Assembly: GCF_018502385.1 (NCBI RefSeq)
Contig: NZ_CP075523.1
Location: forward strand, 868,001-932,000
Direction: 5' to 3'
DNA length: 64,000 nt
DNA from: Synechococcus sp. LA31
GTDB taxonomy: Bacteria > Cyanobacteriota > Cyanobacteriia > PCC-6307 > Cyanobiaceae
The notes under the pieces are model-generated. The model was given only the letters and a program-made list of their open reading frames with translations. It was not told where the DNA came from and did no database searches. This document shows, piece after piece, positions 24,371 to 34,565 of this stretch. How positions within the stretch are numbered: position 1 is the stretch's first letter; the number at the start of each line of letters is the position of its first letter. Made by a program: the position numbers and the translations under genes.

Positions 24371-25960
24371 ATGGATGAGTCTGGGCTGATGAGCGCTACC
24401 GGCACGGTGCCGATGCTGCAGCGCATCCTGCGGGCCCGCGTCTACGACGTGGCCATTGAATCGCCCCTCGATCCAGCGCCGAACCTCTCACGACGCCTGG
24501 AGAACACGGTTCTGCTGAAACGGGAAGACCTGCAGCCGGTGTTCAGTTTCAAACTGCGGGGTGCTTACAACAAGATGGCCGGCCTCAGCCGCGCAGAACT
24601 GGAGCGCGGTGTGATCGCTGCCAGTGCGGGCAACCACGCCCAGGGCGTGGCCCTCGGAGCGCAGAAGCTGGGCTGCAGGGCTGTGATCGTGATGCCGGTC
24701 ACCACACCAGAGATGAAGGTGCGTGCCGTGGCCGCCCGAGGCGCTGAGGTGGTGCTGCACGGAGACAACTACGACGCGGCGTGCAGCGAGGCCTATCGCC
24801 TCGCCGCCGAACGGGGCCTCAGCTTCATCCACCCCTTTGACGATCCAGACGTGATTGCCGGTCAGGGCACCATCGGCCTGGAAATCCTGCGGCAGTGCTC
24901 CGCGCCGCCCGATGCGATTTACGTCGCCGTGGGAGGGGGTGGGCTGATCGCCGGGATCGCCACCTATGTGAAGGCGCTATGGCCCCAGGTGGAGGTGATC
25001 GGCGTCGAGCCCGTGGATGCCGACGCCATGACACGCTCGCTTGCCCTAGGGGAGCGAGTGAAGCTTGAGCAGGTGGGCTTGTTTGCCGACGGTGTGGCCG
25101 TGCGGGAGGTCGGTGAGCAAACGTTCGAGCTGGCTCGCCGCCATGTGGACGCGATGGTCACGGTGGACACCGATGCCATCTGTGCCGCCATCAAGGATGT
25201 GTTTGAAGACACCCGCTCGATCTTGGAGCCAGCTGGTGCCCTAGCCGTGGCCGGTATGAAGGCAGATGTGAGCCGACGAGGACTCAAGGGGCGCACGTTG
25301 GTGGCGGTGGCCTGCGGCGCCAACATGAACTTTGATCGACTGCGCTTTGTGGCTGAGCGCACGGAGATCAGCGAAGACCGAGAAGCCATGCTGGCGGTAG
25401 AGATCCCTGAACGGGCGGGCAGCCTGCGCGAGTTCTGCATCCTGCTGGGAGACCGCAACCTCACCGAATTCAGCTACCGACTGGCCGATCCAGGGCGTGC
25501 CCACATCTTCGTGGGCGTACAAACCAGCGGCAGCCGCGATGAACAGGATCTGATCCATGACCTCCAGGCCGCCGGCTTCCCCTGCCTCGACCTTTCCAAC
25601 GACGAACTCTCCAAACTGCATCTGCGTCATATGGTGGGCGGCCGCATGCCCGCTGCCGCTGCTGAGGCCTGCAGCCTCACCAGAGAGCTGCTCTATCGCT
25701 TCGAGTTTCCCGAGCGACCCGGGGCGCTGATGCGCTTTCTGACGAGCCTGCACCCCAACTGGAATATCAGCATCTTTCACTACCGCAACCACGGCGCTGA
25801 TGTAGGGCGCATCGTGGTGGGTGTGCAGGTGCCACCCCAAGAACTCAACGACTGGCAGCGTTTCCTTGACGGTCTGGGCTACCAATACGTGGATGAAACC
25901 GAGAACCCCGCCTACCGCCTGTTCCTAGGCGAGGTGGCCGGCACCGTGGGGGTGGGATAA
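24371..25960 (+). CDS. ilvA: Threonine ammonia-lyase, biosynthetic
   Basis: A 529-residue PLP enzyme converting threonine to 2-oxobutanoate, the first step of isoleucine synthesis. PLP lysine in [15 protein letters not shown] phosphate loop [15 protein letters not shown], and two C-terminal ACT-like regulatory domains (about 345-415 [17 protein letters not shown] and 440-510 [16 protein letters not shown]) that mediate isoleucine feedback in this class. The start could be 24371 or the ATG at 24389; neither changes the fold. Confidence 0.95.
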   Translation: MDESGLMSATGTVPMLQRILRARVYDVAIESPLDPAPNLSRRLENTVLLKREDLQPVFSFKLRGAYNKMAGLSRAELERGVIAASAGNHAQGVALGAQKLGCRAVIVMPVTTPEMKVRAVAARGAEVVLHGDNYDAACSEAYRLAAERGLSFIHPFDDPDVIAGQGTIGLEILRQCSAPPDAIYVAVGGGGLIAGIATYVKALWPQVEVIGVEPVDADAMTRSLALGERVKLEQVGLFADGVAVREVGEQTFELARRHVDAMVTVDTDAICAAIKDVFEDTRSILEPAGALAVAGMKADVSRRGLKGRTLVAVACGANMNFDRLRFVAERTEISEDREAMLAVEIPERAGSLREFCILLGDRNLTEFSYRLADPGRAHIFVGVQTSGSRDEQDLIHDLQAAGFPCLDLSNDELSKLHLRHMVGGRMPAAAAEACSLTRELLYRFEFPERPGALMRFLTSLHPNWNISIFHYRNHGADVGRIVVGVQVPPQELNDWQRFLDGLGYQYVDETENPAYRLFLGEVAGTVGVG

Positions 25961-25984
25961 CTTGCGGCTGCGGCTGGGGACGTG

Positions 25985-26530
25985 ATGGACGACACAACCC
26001 AGAACCAGCAGGACCTCTCCCTGCCTGCCCGCCTAGAGGCGATCCTCTATCTCAAGGGTCGCTCGATGACGCTGGGCGAGCTGGCTGAGATCGCCGCGAT
26101 CAGCCGCGATCAGGTGGAGATTGGCCTCATCACCCTGATGGCGGATTACGCCCATCGCGATACCGCCCTGGAGATCCGCCAGGAGGGTCAGCGCTACAGC
26201 CTGCAGCTCCGTGATGGTCTGGGCGAGCTTGTGCAGAACCTGCTGCCGGTGGATCTCTCCACCGCTGCCCTGCGCACCCTGGCCACCATTGCCCTCAAGA
26301 AACGCATCCTCCAGTCGGATCTGGTGGAGCTACGGGGCTCGGGTGCGTACGACCACATCAAAGAGCTGCTGGCGCAGAACTTCATCGAACGCAAACGCCA
26401 AAGTGAAGGCCGTTCCTACTGGCTGAGCCTCAGCGAGAAGTTCCATCGCACCTTCTCGATCAAAACCGATGAGCTCAAGCCAAGGCCCAAGCCCGTGGAG
26501 GTGGAGCTGAAGGTTGATCAGGCCGCTTGA
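25985..26530 (+). CDS. scpB: Segregation and condensation protein B
   Basis: A 181-residue protein with the two winged-helix domains of ScpB: SLPARLEAILYLKGRSMTLGELAEIAAIS and, in the second, STAALRTLATIALKKRILQSDLVELRGSGAYDHIKELL. ScpB dimers bind the SMC kleisin ScpA in chromosome condensation. ATG at 25985 is used; a GTG directly before it would add one residue. It lies 24 bp after ilvA. The C-terminal tail (KPRPKPVEVELKVDQAA) is longer than minimal. Confidence 0.93.
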   Translation: MDDTTQNQQDLSLPARLEAILYLKGRSMTLGELAEIAAISRDQVEIGLITLMADYAHRDTALEIRQEGQRYSLQLRDGLGELVQNLLPVDLSTAALRTLATIALKKRILQSDLVELRGSGAYDHIKELLAQNFIERKRQSEGRSYWLSLSEKFHRTFSIKTDELKPRPKPVEVELKVDQAA

Positions 26531-26583
26531 TACCGGCAACTCGCCGGTTGGCTCCATAAACTCACTACACCGCAGCACCTCCT

Positions 26584-26874
26584 ATGGCACCACTGGTCGG
26601 AGATCTGATCGGCGTTCTTGCGCAGACCCTCTCCATCTACACCTTGATCCTTTTGGTACGGGTGCTGCTGAGTTGGTTTCCCAACCTCGATTGGGGCAAT
26701 CCAGTGCTCTCCACGGTGAGTGCCGTCACCGATCCGTATCTAAACGCCTTCCGCGGCCTCATTCCCCCACTTGGGGGCCTCGATCTCTCGGCGATCCTGG
26801 CCTTCCTGGCCCTGCAACTGATCCAGAGCTTGCTTGAGCAAAGCCGCGGCTTCTTCTACCCAGGTTTTTACTGA
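26584..26874 (+). CDS. YggT family membrane protein
   Basis: A 96-residue protein with two helices of the YggT type, LSIYTLILLVRVLLSWFPNLDWG and LSAILAFLALQLIQSLLEQS, joined by NPVLSTVSAVTDPYLNAFRGLIPP, the family's hallmark loop. Cyanobacterial and chloroplast relatives (Ycf19/CCB3) work in thylakoid organisation or cytochrome b6f maturation; the role of this one is unknown. Its last 7 bp overlap the convergent gene at 26868. Confidence 0.88.
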   Translation: MAPLVGDLIGVLAQTLSIYTLILLVRVLLSWFPNLDWGNPVLSTVSAVTDPYLNAFRGLIPPLGGLDLSAILAFLALQLIQSLLEQSRGFFYPGFY

Positions 26875-27380
26875 ACCTCGTCAGCCACCGCTTGCTCCAG
26901 AGGCAGCAGGTCGTCGAACTCGCCGACGCGTGTGCGCACCGGAGCACTGAACCCCCGGGCCTTCACGTTGGAGAAGGTGAAGGGGCCAGGGGTTCCTGCC
27001 GGCACCGCCAGCCGCAAGGCAAAGCTTGAATCGCCGGGGGGGACATCACCGATGGACCCCACGCGGGATCGGTTCTGCAGCACCGGCTCGCCGCTGGCAT
27101 CAAGGATCTGTGCAAACACATCGGTATCCACCACAGGCTTACGACCGGGGTTACTCACCGTGCCGCGCAGCACAAAGCAGCTGGCGCCGCTAGGGCGACG
27201 CAGCTGGGGCTGAGCGCCGATATCACCCGTGGGGCAGGGATCCAGGCTCACGTCACGAACGCTGAGGTTGGCAGCGAAGACCGGCGCTACCCCGGGGCCG
27301 GCCAGCAGAAGAGCGATGAGCGCCAGCCCGGCGAGCAAGGAGCGCAGTGAGGAAACAAACAGCCTTAAAGGCACGGGCAA
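26868..27380 (-). CDS. Exported beta-sandwich protein (FxLYD-like)
   Basis: A 170-residue protein with a signal peptide (residues 1-37, LRSLLAGLALIALLLAGPGVAPVFAA). The mature domain has two cysteines (DPCPTGD and SCFVLRG) and reads like a small beta-sandwich: RGTVSNPGRKPVVDTDVFAQILDASG, then VGSIGDVPPGDSSFALRLAVPAG. This resembles FxLYD/transcriptional-accessory beta domains but is not assigned firmly. It lies 32 bp downstream of the MazG-like gene on the same strand. Confidence 0.65.
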   Translation of the reverse strand: MPVPLRLFVSSLRSLLAGLALIALLLAGPGVAPVFAANLSVRDVSLDPCPTGDIGAQPQLRRPSGASCFVLRGTVSNPGRKPVVDTDVFAQILDASGEPVLQNRSRVGSIGDVPPGDSSFALRLAVPAGTPGPFTFSNVKARGFSAPVRTRVGEFDDLLPLEQAVADEVQ

Positions 27381-27412
27381 TGGGGCGGATGGATCCGGCA
27401 GCGCAGAGCCGT

Positions 27413-27739
27413 TTAGCGATGGTCGCCGCTACCACCAATCACGTTACGGGCGGCGCGGCTAGCCAGCTTGTTGAGATTGGCCTCTGCGATCTCTGAGAGC
27501 TCAAAGCCCAGCTCAGACGACAACTGGGCCATATACCACAGCACATCGCCCAATTCCAATTTGAGCGCTTCGCGCACCTCCGCGTTGAAGGCGCCCCCCT
27601 GATCCCGCAGCACCTTCTTCACCTTGTCAGCCACCTCGCCTGCCTCCCCGCACAACCCCAGGGTTGGGTAGATGGGATTGGAGCCAACATCTGGATAACG
27701 GGCTGTGTGGCGGGCACCCTGCTGATAGGCGTTGAGATC
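27413..27739 (-). CDS. MazG-like nucleotide pyrophosphohydrolase
   Basis: A 108-residue all-alpha NTP pyrophosphohydrolase. The metal-binding pattern is present: LGLCGEAGEVADKVKKVLRD, then LKLELGDVLWYMAQLSSELG, with the ExxE...ExxD residues of the MazG fold. Such enzymes hydrolyse non-canonical or stress-related NTPs. Start at ATG 27739 gives the usual MDLNAYQQ N-terminus. Divergent from pyk, 63 bp apart. Confidence 0.88.
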   Translation of the reverse strand, partial: DLNAYQQGARHTARYPDVGSNPIYPTLGLCGEAGEVADKVKKVLRDQGGAFNAEVREALKLELGDVLWYMAQLSSELGFELSEIAEANLNKLASRAARNVIGGSGDHR

Positions 27740-27802
27740 CATTGGCAGAGCAGGGTTGGTGGGCTTCGATGATAGTGTCGATCTCAACTTTGGCCCTGCC
27801 GA

Positions 27803-29260
27803 ATGGCCCTGCCCGATCTCACGCGTCGCACCAAGATCGTGGCCACCATCGGCCCTGCCACCGAGTCACCGGAGCAGTTGCGGCGTCTGATCGAAGCTGG
27901 CGCCACCACCTTCCGGCTCAACTTCTCGCACGGCGATCACAGCGAACACGCAGCACGTATTCGCACGATCCGCCAGGTCGCTGAAGAGATGGGTGCACAC
28001 ATCGGCATCCTTCAAGACCTACAAGGTCCCAAGATCCGTTTGGGCCGCTTCAGCGCCGGGCCGATCACTGTGGCCCAGGGTGATCGCTTCACCCTCACCT
28101 CGCGCGATGTGGCGTGTGGCCAGGAGATCGCCACCGTTACCTACGACAGGCTCGCCGACGAGGTGCTCAGCGGCAGCCGCATCCTGCTCGACGACGGCCG
28201 GGTGGAGATGGTGGTCGACCGGGTCGACAAGAGCGATCAGACCCTCTATTGCACGGTCACCGTGGGGGGGGTGCTCTCCAACAACAAAGGGGTGAACTTC
28301 CCCGATGTGCAGCTCTCGATCCGTGCCCTTACCGACAAAGACCGCACGGATCTGGCGTTCGGTCTGGAGCAAAACGTGGACTGGGTGGCCCTGAGTTTCG
28401 TGCGGAATCCCTCCGACATGGAGGAGATCAAGGCTCTGATCGCCTCCCATGGCCACAACACGCCGGTGGTGGCGAAAATCGAGAAGTTCGAAGCCATCGA
28501 TCAGATCGACGCGATCCTGCCCTTATGCGATGGGGTGATGGTGGCCCGTGGCGACTTGGGCGTGGAGATGCCGGCCGAGGAAGTGCCGTTGCTCCAGAAG
28601 GAACTGATCCGCAAATGCAACGGCCTGGGCATTCCAGTGATCACCGCCACCCAGATGCTGGACTCGATGGTGAGCTGCCCCCGTCCCACCCGCGCTGAGG
28701 TGAGCGATGTGGCCAATGCCATCCTCGATGGCACCGATGCGGTGATGCTGTCGAACGAGAGCGCCGTGGGGGACTTCCCGGTGGAAGCCGTGGCCACCAT
28801 GAGCCAGATCGCCCGCCGCATCGAGCGTGACTATCCACGCCGGGCCAACGACGGCCAACTGGCCTCAACGATTCCCAACGCCATCAGCCACGCGGTGAGC
28901 TCGATCGCACGTCAGCTCGAGGCTGCAGCGATCTTGCCGCTCACCAAAAGCGGAGCCACCGCTCGCAACGTGAGCAAGTTTCGCCCCAGCACGCCGATCC
29001 TGGCGATCACCAGTGAAAAGAAGGTGGCCTCACAGCTGCAACTCGTTTGGGGTGTCCACCCGCTCCTGGTGGACGATGCCGACAGCGCTACCGCCAGCTT
29101 CAACCGTGCCATGGAAATGGCAGCCGATCAGGCACTGCTGCGCGAGGGCGACCTGGTGATTCAGACCGCCGGTACGGTGGCCGACGTGAGCGGCTCCACC
29201 GATCTTGTGAAAGTGAGCATCGTGGGCAAAGGCACCGTGCTCGATCCCACCATCATGTAG
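27803..29260 (+). CDS. pyk: Pyruvate kinase
   Basis: A 485-residue glycolytic enzyme (PEP plus ADP to pyruvate plus ATP). Family motifs: RRTKIVATIGPATE, FRLNFSHGDHSEH, MVARGDLGVEMPAEEVPLLQK, VITATQMLDSM, and a C-terminal allosteric-type domain. Start at ATG 27803 (MALPDLTRRTKIV). The next gene, an ABC permease, begins 3 bp after its stop, so the two are probably cotranscribed, an arrangement I have no functional explanation for. Confidence 0.97.
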   Translation: MALPDLTRRTKIVATIGPATESPEQLRRLIEAGATTFRLNFSHGDHSEHAARIRTIRQVAEEMGAHIGILQDLQGPKIRLGRFSAGPITVAQGDRFTLTSRDVACGQEIATVTYDRLADEVLSGSRILLDDGRVEMVVDRVDKSDQTLYCTVTVGGVLSNNKGVNFPDVQLSIRALTDKDRTDLAFGLEQNVDWVALSFVRNPSDMEEIKALIASHGHNTPVVAKIEKFEAIDQIDAILPLCDGVMVARGDLGVEMPAEEVPLLQKELIRKCNGLGIPVITATQMLDSMVSCPRPTRAEVSDVANAILDGTDAVMLSNESAVGDFPVEAVATMSQIARRIERDYPRRANDGQLASTIPNAISHAVSSIARQLEAAAILPLTKSGATARNVSKFRPSTPILAITSEKKVASQLQLVWGVHPLLVDDADSATASFNRAMEMAADQALLREGDLVIQTAGTVADVSGSTDLVKVSIVGKGTVLDPTIM

Positions 29261-29263
29261 CCC

Positions 29264-30493
29264 ATGGCCGCAAAGCTCGCCATGGGCGAAACCGTTGGAA
29301 TGGCTCTGGCCACCCTGCGGTCTAATCGGTTGCGCTCCCTGCTCACGATGCTGGGCATCGTGATTGGAAATGCATCAGTGATCACCCTGGTGGGCGTAGG
29401 CCGGGGAGCGCAGAACCTGGCCGAGGGCCAACTCAACACCCTCGGCGCCAATGTGTTGTTCGTGGTGCCAGGCAACAACGACAGCCGCCGCCAGGGAATC
29501 GACTTTCCCAAAACTCTGGTGTTGGAAGACGCAGAGGCGATTGCCGAGCAGGTGCCCAGCGTGAAGCGCGTGGTGCCTCAGATCACCCTCAGCGCCGTGC
29601 TGCAGGCAGGCTCGAAGAGTTCGAGCGCAACCGTTTCGGGTGTTACTCCGGATTTCCTCGCCGTGCGCCGCTTTGAGGTTGCCCGAGGCCGATTCATCGA
29701 TCAGCGCGATCTCGATGGCGCCCGCAACGTGGTGGTGGTGGGGCCTGACCTGCGCGACAAGCTGCTGCCGATCGGGCCCGCCGTGGGGCAGCAGATCCGT
29801 ATCCGAGATCAGAGCTTCGAGGTGATCGGCGTGATGGCCCCCAAAGGCGCAGTGTTTGGCCAAAACCAGGATGAAGCTGCCTACATCCCGCTTTCCACGA
29901 TGGTGAGCAAGCTGTCTGGCCGTGATCCCACCTACGGCGTGAGCCTCAATTTCATCAGTGTGGAAGCGAAGGATGAAGCCAGCACCGGCGCCGCGAAGTT
30001 TCAGATCACCAACTTGCTGCGGCAGCGGCACAACATCCTGCGGGAAGACGACTTCGCAGTGCGCTCCCAGAAAGATGCACTCTCCATTGTGGGCACGATC
30101 ACCGGTGGCCTCACCCTGATGCTGGGGGCCATCGGGGCGATTTCCCTGCTGGTGGGTGGCATCGGGATCATGAACATCATGTTGGTGTCTGTGAGTGAGC
30201 GCACCTCAGAGATCGGCCTGCGCAAGGCCATCGGTGCCCGCAGCAGCGATGTGCTGACGCAGTTTCTGGTGGAGGCTCTGGTGCTCTCCAGCCTCGGCGG
30301 TGTGATTGGCAGTGCGCTGGGTCTCTCGGCCGTTGCGGCGGTGGCTACCTTCACTCCTCTGCCTGCCGCCATCGGCGGTGTGAGCGTGCTGATCACCGTG
30401 GGGCTTTCGGGTTCAATCGGGCTCGTGTTTGGTGTGCTGCCGGCCCGGCGGGCCTCACGCCTCGATCCGATCACGGCCCTGCGCAGCCTGTGA
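29264..30493 (+). CDS. MacB-like ABC transporter permease
   Basis: A 409-residue protein with one N-terminal helix, a large extracytoplasmic MacB_PCD domain (about 40-265) and three C-terminal helices of an FtsX-like domain: TGGLTLMLGAIGAISLLVGGIGIMNIMLVSV, then SERTSEIGLRKAIGARSSDVLTQFL and VSVLITVGLSGSIGLVFGVLPARRASRLDPITAL. These are mechanotransmission ABC permeases for export of peptides or lipids. No ATPase or adaptor gene is beside it; those must be elsewhere. It lies 3 bp downstream of pyk. Confidence 0.9.
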   Translation: MAAKLAMGETVGMALATLRSNRLRSLLTMLGIVIGNASVITLVGVGRGAQNLAEGQLNTLGANVLFVVPGNNDSRRQGIDFPKTLVLEDAEAIAEQVPSVKRVVPQITLSAVLQAGSKSSSATVSGVTPDFLAVRRFEVARGRFIDQRDLDGARNVVVVGPDLRDKLLPIGPAVGQQIRIRDQSFEVIGVMAPKGAVFGQNQDEAAYIPLSTMVSKLSGRDPTYGVSLNFISVEAKDEASTGAAKFQITNLLRQRHNILREDDFAVRSQKDALSIVGTITGGLTLMLGAIGAISLLVGGIGIMNIMLVSVSERTSEIGLRKAIGARSSDVLTQFLVEALVLSSLGGVIGSALGLSAVAAVATFTPLPAAIGGVSVLITVGLSGSIGLVFGVLPARRASRLDPITALRSL

Positions 30494-30584
30494 TCCCTGC
30501 AGGCAAAAAGAAAGAAATCCCAAAGAAGCGTCCGCCGTTAGCAAACGGTTTCAACTGCGACCAACCGCTAGGCCACTGAATGGC

Positions 30585-30908
30585 TTGATAAAGGTCCCTT
30601 TCGGTCACCTTCCCTTGGCGCAGCTCACCTGTGGCTATCGCAACAGCAGCGATCGGATGGTGATCGTGCGCTGCATTGGTCGTGAGGAGTTCTTCCTCGA
30701 GCGCGTGGTGTTTCCGTTTGAGCTGCTGAGTTTTATGGCACCGGCTGAGTCGATGGTGCAGATCTGGACCCATGGTCTCGGCGGCCCCGAGCTACGTGAG
30801 AGCATCCCGGTGGAAGAGCTATGCGTGGAAACGCCCGAGCCGATGGACGTTCCCCGATCGATCTCAGGGCTGACTGGGTCGGTGCAGGAATGGCAGCAAG
30901 CCTCCTGA
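30585..30908 (+). CDS. DUF1830 domain protein
   Basis: The frame contains LTCGYRNSSDRMVIVRCIGREEFFLERVVFPFELLSFMAP, the DUF1830 pattern found in cyanobacteria (family role unknown). The start is unclear: there is no good ATG before the domain; the TTG at 30585 is used as a provisional start and gives 107 codons, while the frame is open from 30429. It ends about 85 bp before ftsH on the same strand. The C-terminus is an acidic tail with PVEELCVETPEPMDVPRS. Confidence 0.7.
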   Translation: MIKVPFGHLPLAQLTCGYRNSSDRMVIVRCIGREEFFLERVVFPFELLSFMAPAESMVQIWTHGLGGPELRESIPVEELCVETPEPMDVPRSISGLTGSVQEWQQAS

Positions 30909-30993
30909 ATGAGAGAAGCTCAGGCCTGAAATCGACAGCAGCGGCAGGGACCGCTTTACACTTGTTAAACATCAAGAGTTGCTTGAAGCGGCC

Positions 30994-32958
30994 ATGAATC
31001 AACGCTGGCGCACGATCGCTCTTTGGGTTCTTCCCATCGGCGTAGCCCTGTTTCTGGGCTGGCAGGTGCTAGGCGGCGGCGGCAACCGGCTCAGCGCTCC
31101 CAACGGCCCCACGGTGGCACCACGCAATGCCGCTGTTGCCCGGATGAGCTACGGCCGCTTTCTCGATTATGTGGACGCAGGTCGCGTCACAGCCGTCGAC
31201 ATCTTCGATGGAGGCCGCACTGCTGTGGTTGAGGCGGTAGACCCTGACCTCGACAATCGTGTGCAGCGTCTGCGCGTTGATCTGCCCGGCCTAGCACCGG
31301 AGCTGGTCAACAATCTCAAGGAGCAGGGCATCAGCTTCGACATCCACCCGCCGCGTCAAGCTCCACCGGCCCTCGGCCTGCTGGGCAACCTGCTGTTCCC
31401 GCTGCTCCTGATCGGCGTCCTGGTGTTCCTGGCCCGCCGCGGCAATGGCATGCCCGGGGGCCCCGGCCAGGCCATGCAATTCGGCAAAACCAAGGCACGT
31501 TTTGCCATGGAGGCCGAAACCGGGGTGAAATTTGACGACGTTGCCGGTGTTGAGGAAGCCAAGCAAGACCTCCAGGAAGTGGTGACCTTCCTCAAAACTC
31601 CGGAGCGATTCACCTCCGTGGGCGCCAAAATCCCCAAGGGCGTTTTGCTTGTTGGACCTCCTGGCACCGGTAAAACCCTGCTCGCCAAAGCGATTGCTGG
31701 CGAAGCCGGCGTTCCCTTCTTCTCGCTCTCCGGCTCGGAGTTCGTGGAGATGTTCGTAGGCGTAGGCGCGAGCCGCGTACGCGATCTCTTCAAACGGGCC
31801 AAGGAAAACAGCCCTTGTTTGATCTTCATCGACGAGATCGATGCGGTGGGCCGTCAGCGCGGTGCAGGTGTAGGCGGCGGCAACGACGAGCGCGAGCAAA
31901 CCCTCAACCAGCTCCTCACCGAGATGGATGGTTTCGAGGGCAACAGCGGCATCATCATCATTGCGGCCACCAACAGGGCCGATGTGCTCGATTCGGCGCT
32001 GCTGCGACCAGGCCGTTTCGACCGGCAGGTCCAGGTCGACGTGCCCGACATCAAAGGGCGGCTTTCTGTGCTCAAGGTGCACTCCCGCGACAAGAAGCTG
32101 GCTGATGACGTGAGCCTTGAGGCCATCGCTCGCCGAACCCCAGGCTTCTCTGGTGCTGACTTAGCGAACCTGCTGAATGAAGCAGCCATCCTTACGGCCC
32201 GCCGTCGCAAGGAGGCCACCAGCCTGGCTGAGATCGACGACGCTGTGGATCGCATCATCGCCGGCATGGAAGGCAAACCCCTCACCGACGGCCGTAGCAA
32301 GCGCTTGATCGCGTACCACGAAGTGGGGCACGCCCTCGTCGGCACCCTGGTGAAGGCCCACGACCCTGTGCAGAAAGTAACCCTGATCCCTCGTGGCCAG
32401 GCTCAGGGTCTGACGTGGTTCTCCCCTGATGAGGAGCAGATGCTGGTGAGCCGTGCTCAGCTGCGCGCACGCATCATGGGAGCCCTTGGCGGCCGTGCTG
32501 CTGAGGATGTGGTGTTCGGCCACGCAGAAGTGACCACAGGCGCCGGCGGCGATATCCAACAGGTTGCCTCCATCTCCCGCCAGATGGTGACTCGTTTTGG
32601 CATGAGCGAAGTGGGTCAGCTTTCGCTCGAGGCTGGCAACCAGGAAGTTTTCCTTGGCCGTGATCTGATGACCCGCAGCGATGGCTCTGATGCCTCCGCC
32701 GCCCGTGTGGATCTAGCCGTGCGCCAGATCGTGCAGAACTGCTACGAGGAAACGGTGAAGCTCGTCGCCGACAACCGCGCCTGCATGGATCGGGTTGTGG
32801 AGGTGCTGATCGAGAAGGAAAGCCTTGACGGTGATGAGTTCCGCGCGCTGGTGAGCGAGTTCGCCGTCATCCCAGAGAAGGAGCGTTTCTCTCCATTCAT
32901 CAGTGATGGAGAGGTGGTCAGCGACAGCACGGCCGAGCCCGAAACCGCCCAGGCCTAA
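30994..32958 (+). CDS. ftsH: ATP-dependent zinc metalloprotease FtsH
   Basis: A 654-residue membrane AAA protease. TM1 about 7-27 ([19 protein letters not shown]), lumenal segment, TM2 about 131-148 ([18 protein letters not shown]), AAA domain with [16 protein letters not shown] and the [13 protein letters not shown], and peptidase motif [11 protein letters not shown]. In cyanobacteria FtsH complexes degrade damaged photosystem II D1 protein. ATG at 30994 gives the typical MNQRWRTI start. It has a strong terminator (32985-33015). Nearby thf1 and clpP suggest a protein-quality-control neighbourhood. Confidence 0.96.
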   Translation: MNQRWRTIALWVLPIGVALFLGWQVLGGGGNRLSAPNGPTVAPRNAAVARMSYGRFLDYVDAGRVTAVDIFDGGRTAVVEAVDPDLDNRVQRLRVDLPGLAPELVNNLKEQGISFDIHPPRQAPPALGLLGNLLFPLLLIGVLVFLARRGNGMPGGPGQAMQFGKTKARFAMEAETGVKFDDVAGVEEAKQDLQEVVTFLKTPERFTSVGAKIPKGVLLVGPPGTGKTLLAKAIAGEAGVPFFSLSGSEFVEMFVGVGASRVRDLFKRAKENSPCLIFIDEIDAVGRQRGAGVGGGNDEREQTLNQLLTEMDGFEGNSGIIIIAATNRADVLDSALLRPGRFDRQVQVDVPDIKGRLSVLKVHSRDKKLADDVSLEAIARRTPGFSGADLANLLNEAAILTARRRKEATSLAEIDDAVDRIIAGMEGKPLTDGRSKRLIAYHEVGHALVGTLVKAHDPVQKVTLIPRGQAQGLTWFSPDEEQMLVSRAQLRARIMGALGGRAAEDVVFGHAEVTTGAGGDIQQVASISRQMVTRFGMSEVGQLSLEAGNQEVFLGRDLMTRSDGSDASAARVDLAVRQIVQNCYEETVKLVADNRACMDRVVEVLIEKESLDGDEFRALVSEFAVIPEKERFSPFISDGEVVSDSTAEPETAQA

Positions 32959-32984
32959 TCAATCCACCACCGGATTCAGTTAAA

Positions 32985-33015
32985 CAGCCCGTGCTTGAAC
33001 GCACGGGCTGTTTTT
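32985..33015 (+). terminator. Rho-independent terminator of ftsH
   Basis: A perfect 10-bp stem (CAGCCCGTGC with GCACGGGCTG) around a 6-base loop, followed by TTTTT, about 25 bp after the ftsH stop. Confidence 0.92.
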
Positions 33016-33049
33016 GTGTGCCTCAGGTAAACACCACAGACACTGACGA

Positions 33050-33190
33050 TCACCGACGCTTGCGGCAACGATCGGAGCAGTAGATCACCTCCTCCCAAAC
33101 GGTTGCCCATTTCTTGCGCCATGAAAAAGGTCTGCCGCACACAGGGCAGACCTTGCTGGGCCGCTCCGACGGTGGCCGCCCCTTTCCCAT
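33050..33190 (-). CDS. DUF2256 small zinc-ribbon-like protein
   Basis: A 46-residue basic protein starting [18 protein letters not shown] and ending [10 protein letters not shown]. Two CxxC-type knuckles (CPVC; CSDRC, i.e. CxxxC) match the DUF2256 family, often found near clpP or photolyase genes. It likely binds zinc. It lies 10 bp after the end of clpP on the same strand and is probably cotranscribed. Confidence 0.85.
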   Translation of the reverse strand: MGKGRPPSERPSKVCPVCGRPFSWRKKWATVWEEVIYCSDRCRKRR

Positions 33191-33200
33191 CGGACGCTGC

Positions 33201-33797
33201 TTAGACGGCACGCACCGGACGCTTATCGATCACCTTGTCGATCAGGCCGTACTCCGCTGCTTCAGCGGGAGACATGAAGAAGTCACGGTCGGTATCTTCC
33301 TCGATGCGGCTCAGAGGCTGACCAGTGCGATCGGCAAGCTCTTGGTTGAGCTTTTTCTTGAGATACAGAATCTCGTCGGCCTGGATGCGGATATCGCTGG
33401 CTTGACCGCGCGCACCACCGAGTGGCTGGTGGATCATGATGCGGGAGTGCGTGAGGCTGCTGCGTTTGCCCTTGGCGCCGGCGCACAACAAAAATGCACC
33501 CATCGAGGCGGCCAGACCCACGCACACGGTTTGCACATCAGGCTTGATGTGCTGCATCGTGTCGAAGATGCCCAGGCCGTCGTACACCGATCCACCAGGT
33601 GAATTGATGTAGAGGAAAATGTCCTTCTCAGGATCCTCCGCTTCAAGGAAGAGCAGCTGGGCCACGATCCGGTTCGCGGATTCTGAGGTCACGGGCTCAC
33701 CCAGAAAGATGATCCGCTCGCGCAGGAGGCGTGAATAGATGTCAAACGCCCGCTCGCCCCGGCCCGACTCTTCGATCACGATCGGGATCATCGACAC
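33201..33797 (-). CDS. clpP: ATP-dependent Clp protease proteolytic subunit
   Basis: A 198-residue serine protease with catalytic Ser in [14 protein letters not shown], His in [13 protein letters not shown] and the Asp in [11 protein letters not shown]. It forms the proteolytic barrel that works with ClpC/ClpX and ClpS (clpS is at 37427 in this window). The start is the ATG at 33797 ([25 protein letters not shown]), with a second in-frame ATG two codons later. The gene precedes DUF2256 and is divergent from thf1. Confidence 0.95.
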   Translation of the reverse strand: MSMIPIVIEESGRGERAFDIYSRLLRERIIFLGEPVTSESANRIVAQLLFLEAEDPEKDIFLYINSPGGSVYDGLGIFDTMQHIKPDVQTVCVGLAASMGAFLLCAGAKGKRSSLTHSRIMIHQPLGGARGQASDIRIQADEILYLKKKLNQELADRTGQPLSRIEEDTDRDFFMSPAEAAEYGLIDKVIDKRPVRAV

Positions 33798-33890
33798 AGA
33801 GGGCTTAGCAGCTGGCGCGATCCTACTGAGCTTCGGTCGAGTTCAGCGATGCTCGCGAGCTAGGGTCCAACCACTTCAAGGGATACGAGC

Positions 33891-34565
33891 GTGGGCGTGA
33901 GCCTCACCGTTGCCGACAGCAAGCGTGCTTTCCACAGCGCCTTCCCCTATGTGATCGCGCCGATCTACCGCCGTTTGGTGGATGAGCTGCTGGTGGAACT
34001 ACACCTGCTCAGCCATCAGAAGGGCTTTCAACCCGATGGGCTGTTTGCGGTGGGGCTCACACAGGTGTTTGACAGCTTCTCAAGCGGGTACCGACCGGAG
34101 AACCAGCGTGAGCCCTTGTTCCTGTCCCTGTGCAGCGCCAACGGCTTCGATGGTGCCGCCCTGCGCAGTCAGGCTGAGCAAGCCCGCCAACAGGTGGGGC
34201 ATCACAGCCTCGAGGAGATCAAGGGGTGGCTCTCCAGCCAGGGCCAGGGAGCTCCTGAGCTGATCGCCTCCTTATTGAAGAGCGTGCAACGCGAAGACTT
34301 CCACTACTCACGCCTGGTGGCCGTGGGTCTGCTCAGCTTGCTGCAAAGCGCTCAGGGTGCCGATGCCCTCGATCCCCAGGCCCTGCGCAACGCCGCCCAC
34401 GAGATCGGTGAAGCCATGGGATTGATCAAGGATCGTGTGGACAAAGATCTCGGCCTCTACTCCACCAACATCGAGAAGATGAGTCAGGCGGTCGAGCTGA
34501 TGGAAGAAACCTTGGCCGCTGAACGCCGCCGCCGCGAACGGGCCACCGAAGGCAGCCCTACCTGA
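33891..34565 (+). CDS. thf1: Thylakoid formation protein THF1/Psb29
   Basis: A 224-residue protein with the THF1/Psb29 pattern: TVADSKRAFHSAFPYVIAPIYRRLVDELLVELHLLSHQKGF, FDSFSSGYRPE, and a C-terminal coiled-coil (MSQAVELMEETLAAERRRRER). Psb29/THF1 binds FtsH and is needed for FtsH accumulation and photosystem II repair, which fits the ftsH gene 1 kb away. GTG at 33891 follows a good purine-rich AAGGGATACGAG. The C-terminus overlaps the convergent gene at 34558 by 8 bp. Confidence 0.95.
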   Translation: MGVSLTVADSKRAFHSAFPYVIAPIYRRLVDELLVELHLLSHQKGFQPDGLFAVGLTQVFDSFSSGYRPENQREPLFLSLCSANGFDGAALRSQAEQARQQVGHHSLEEIKGWLSSQGQGAPELIASLLKSVQREDFHYSRLVAVGLLSLLQSAQGADALDPQALRNAAHEIGEAMGLIKDRVDKDLGLYSTNIEKMSQAVELMEETLAAERRRRERATEGSPT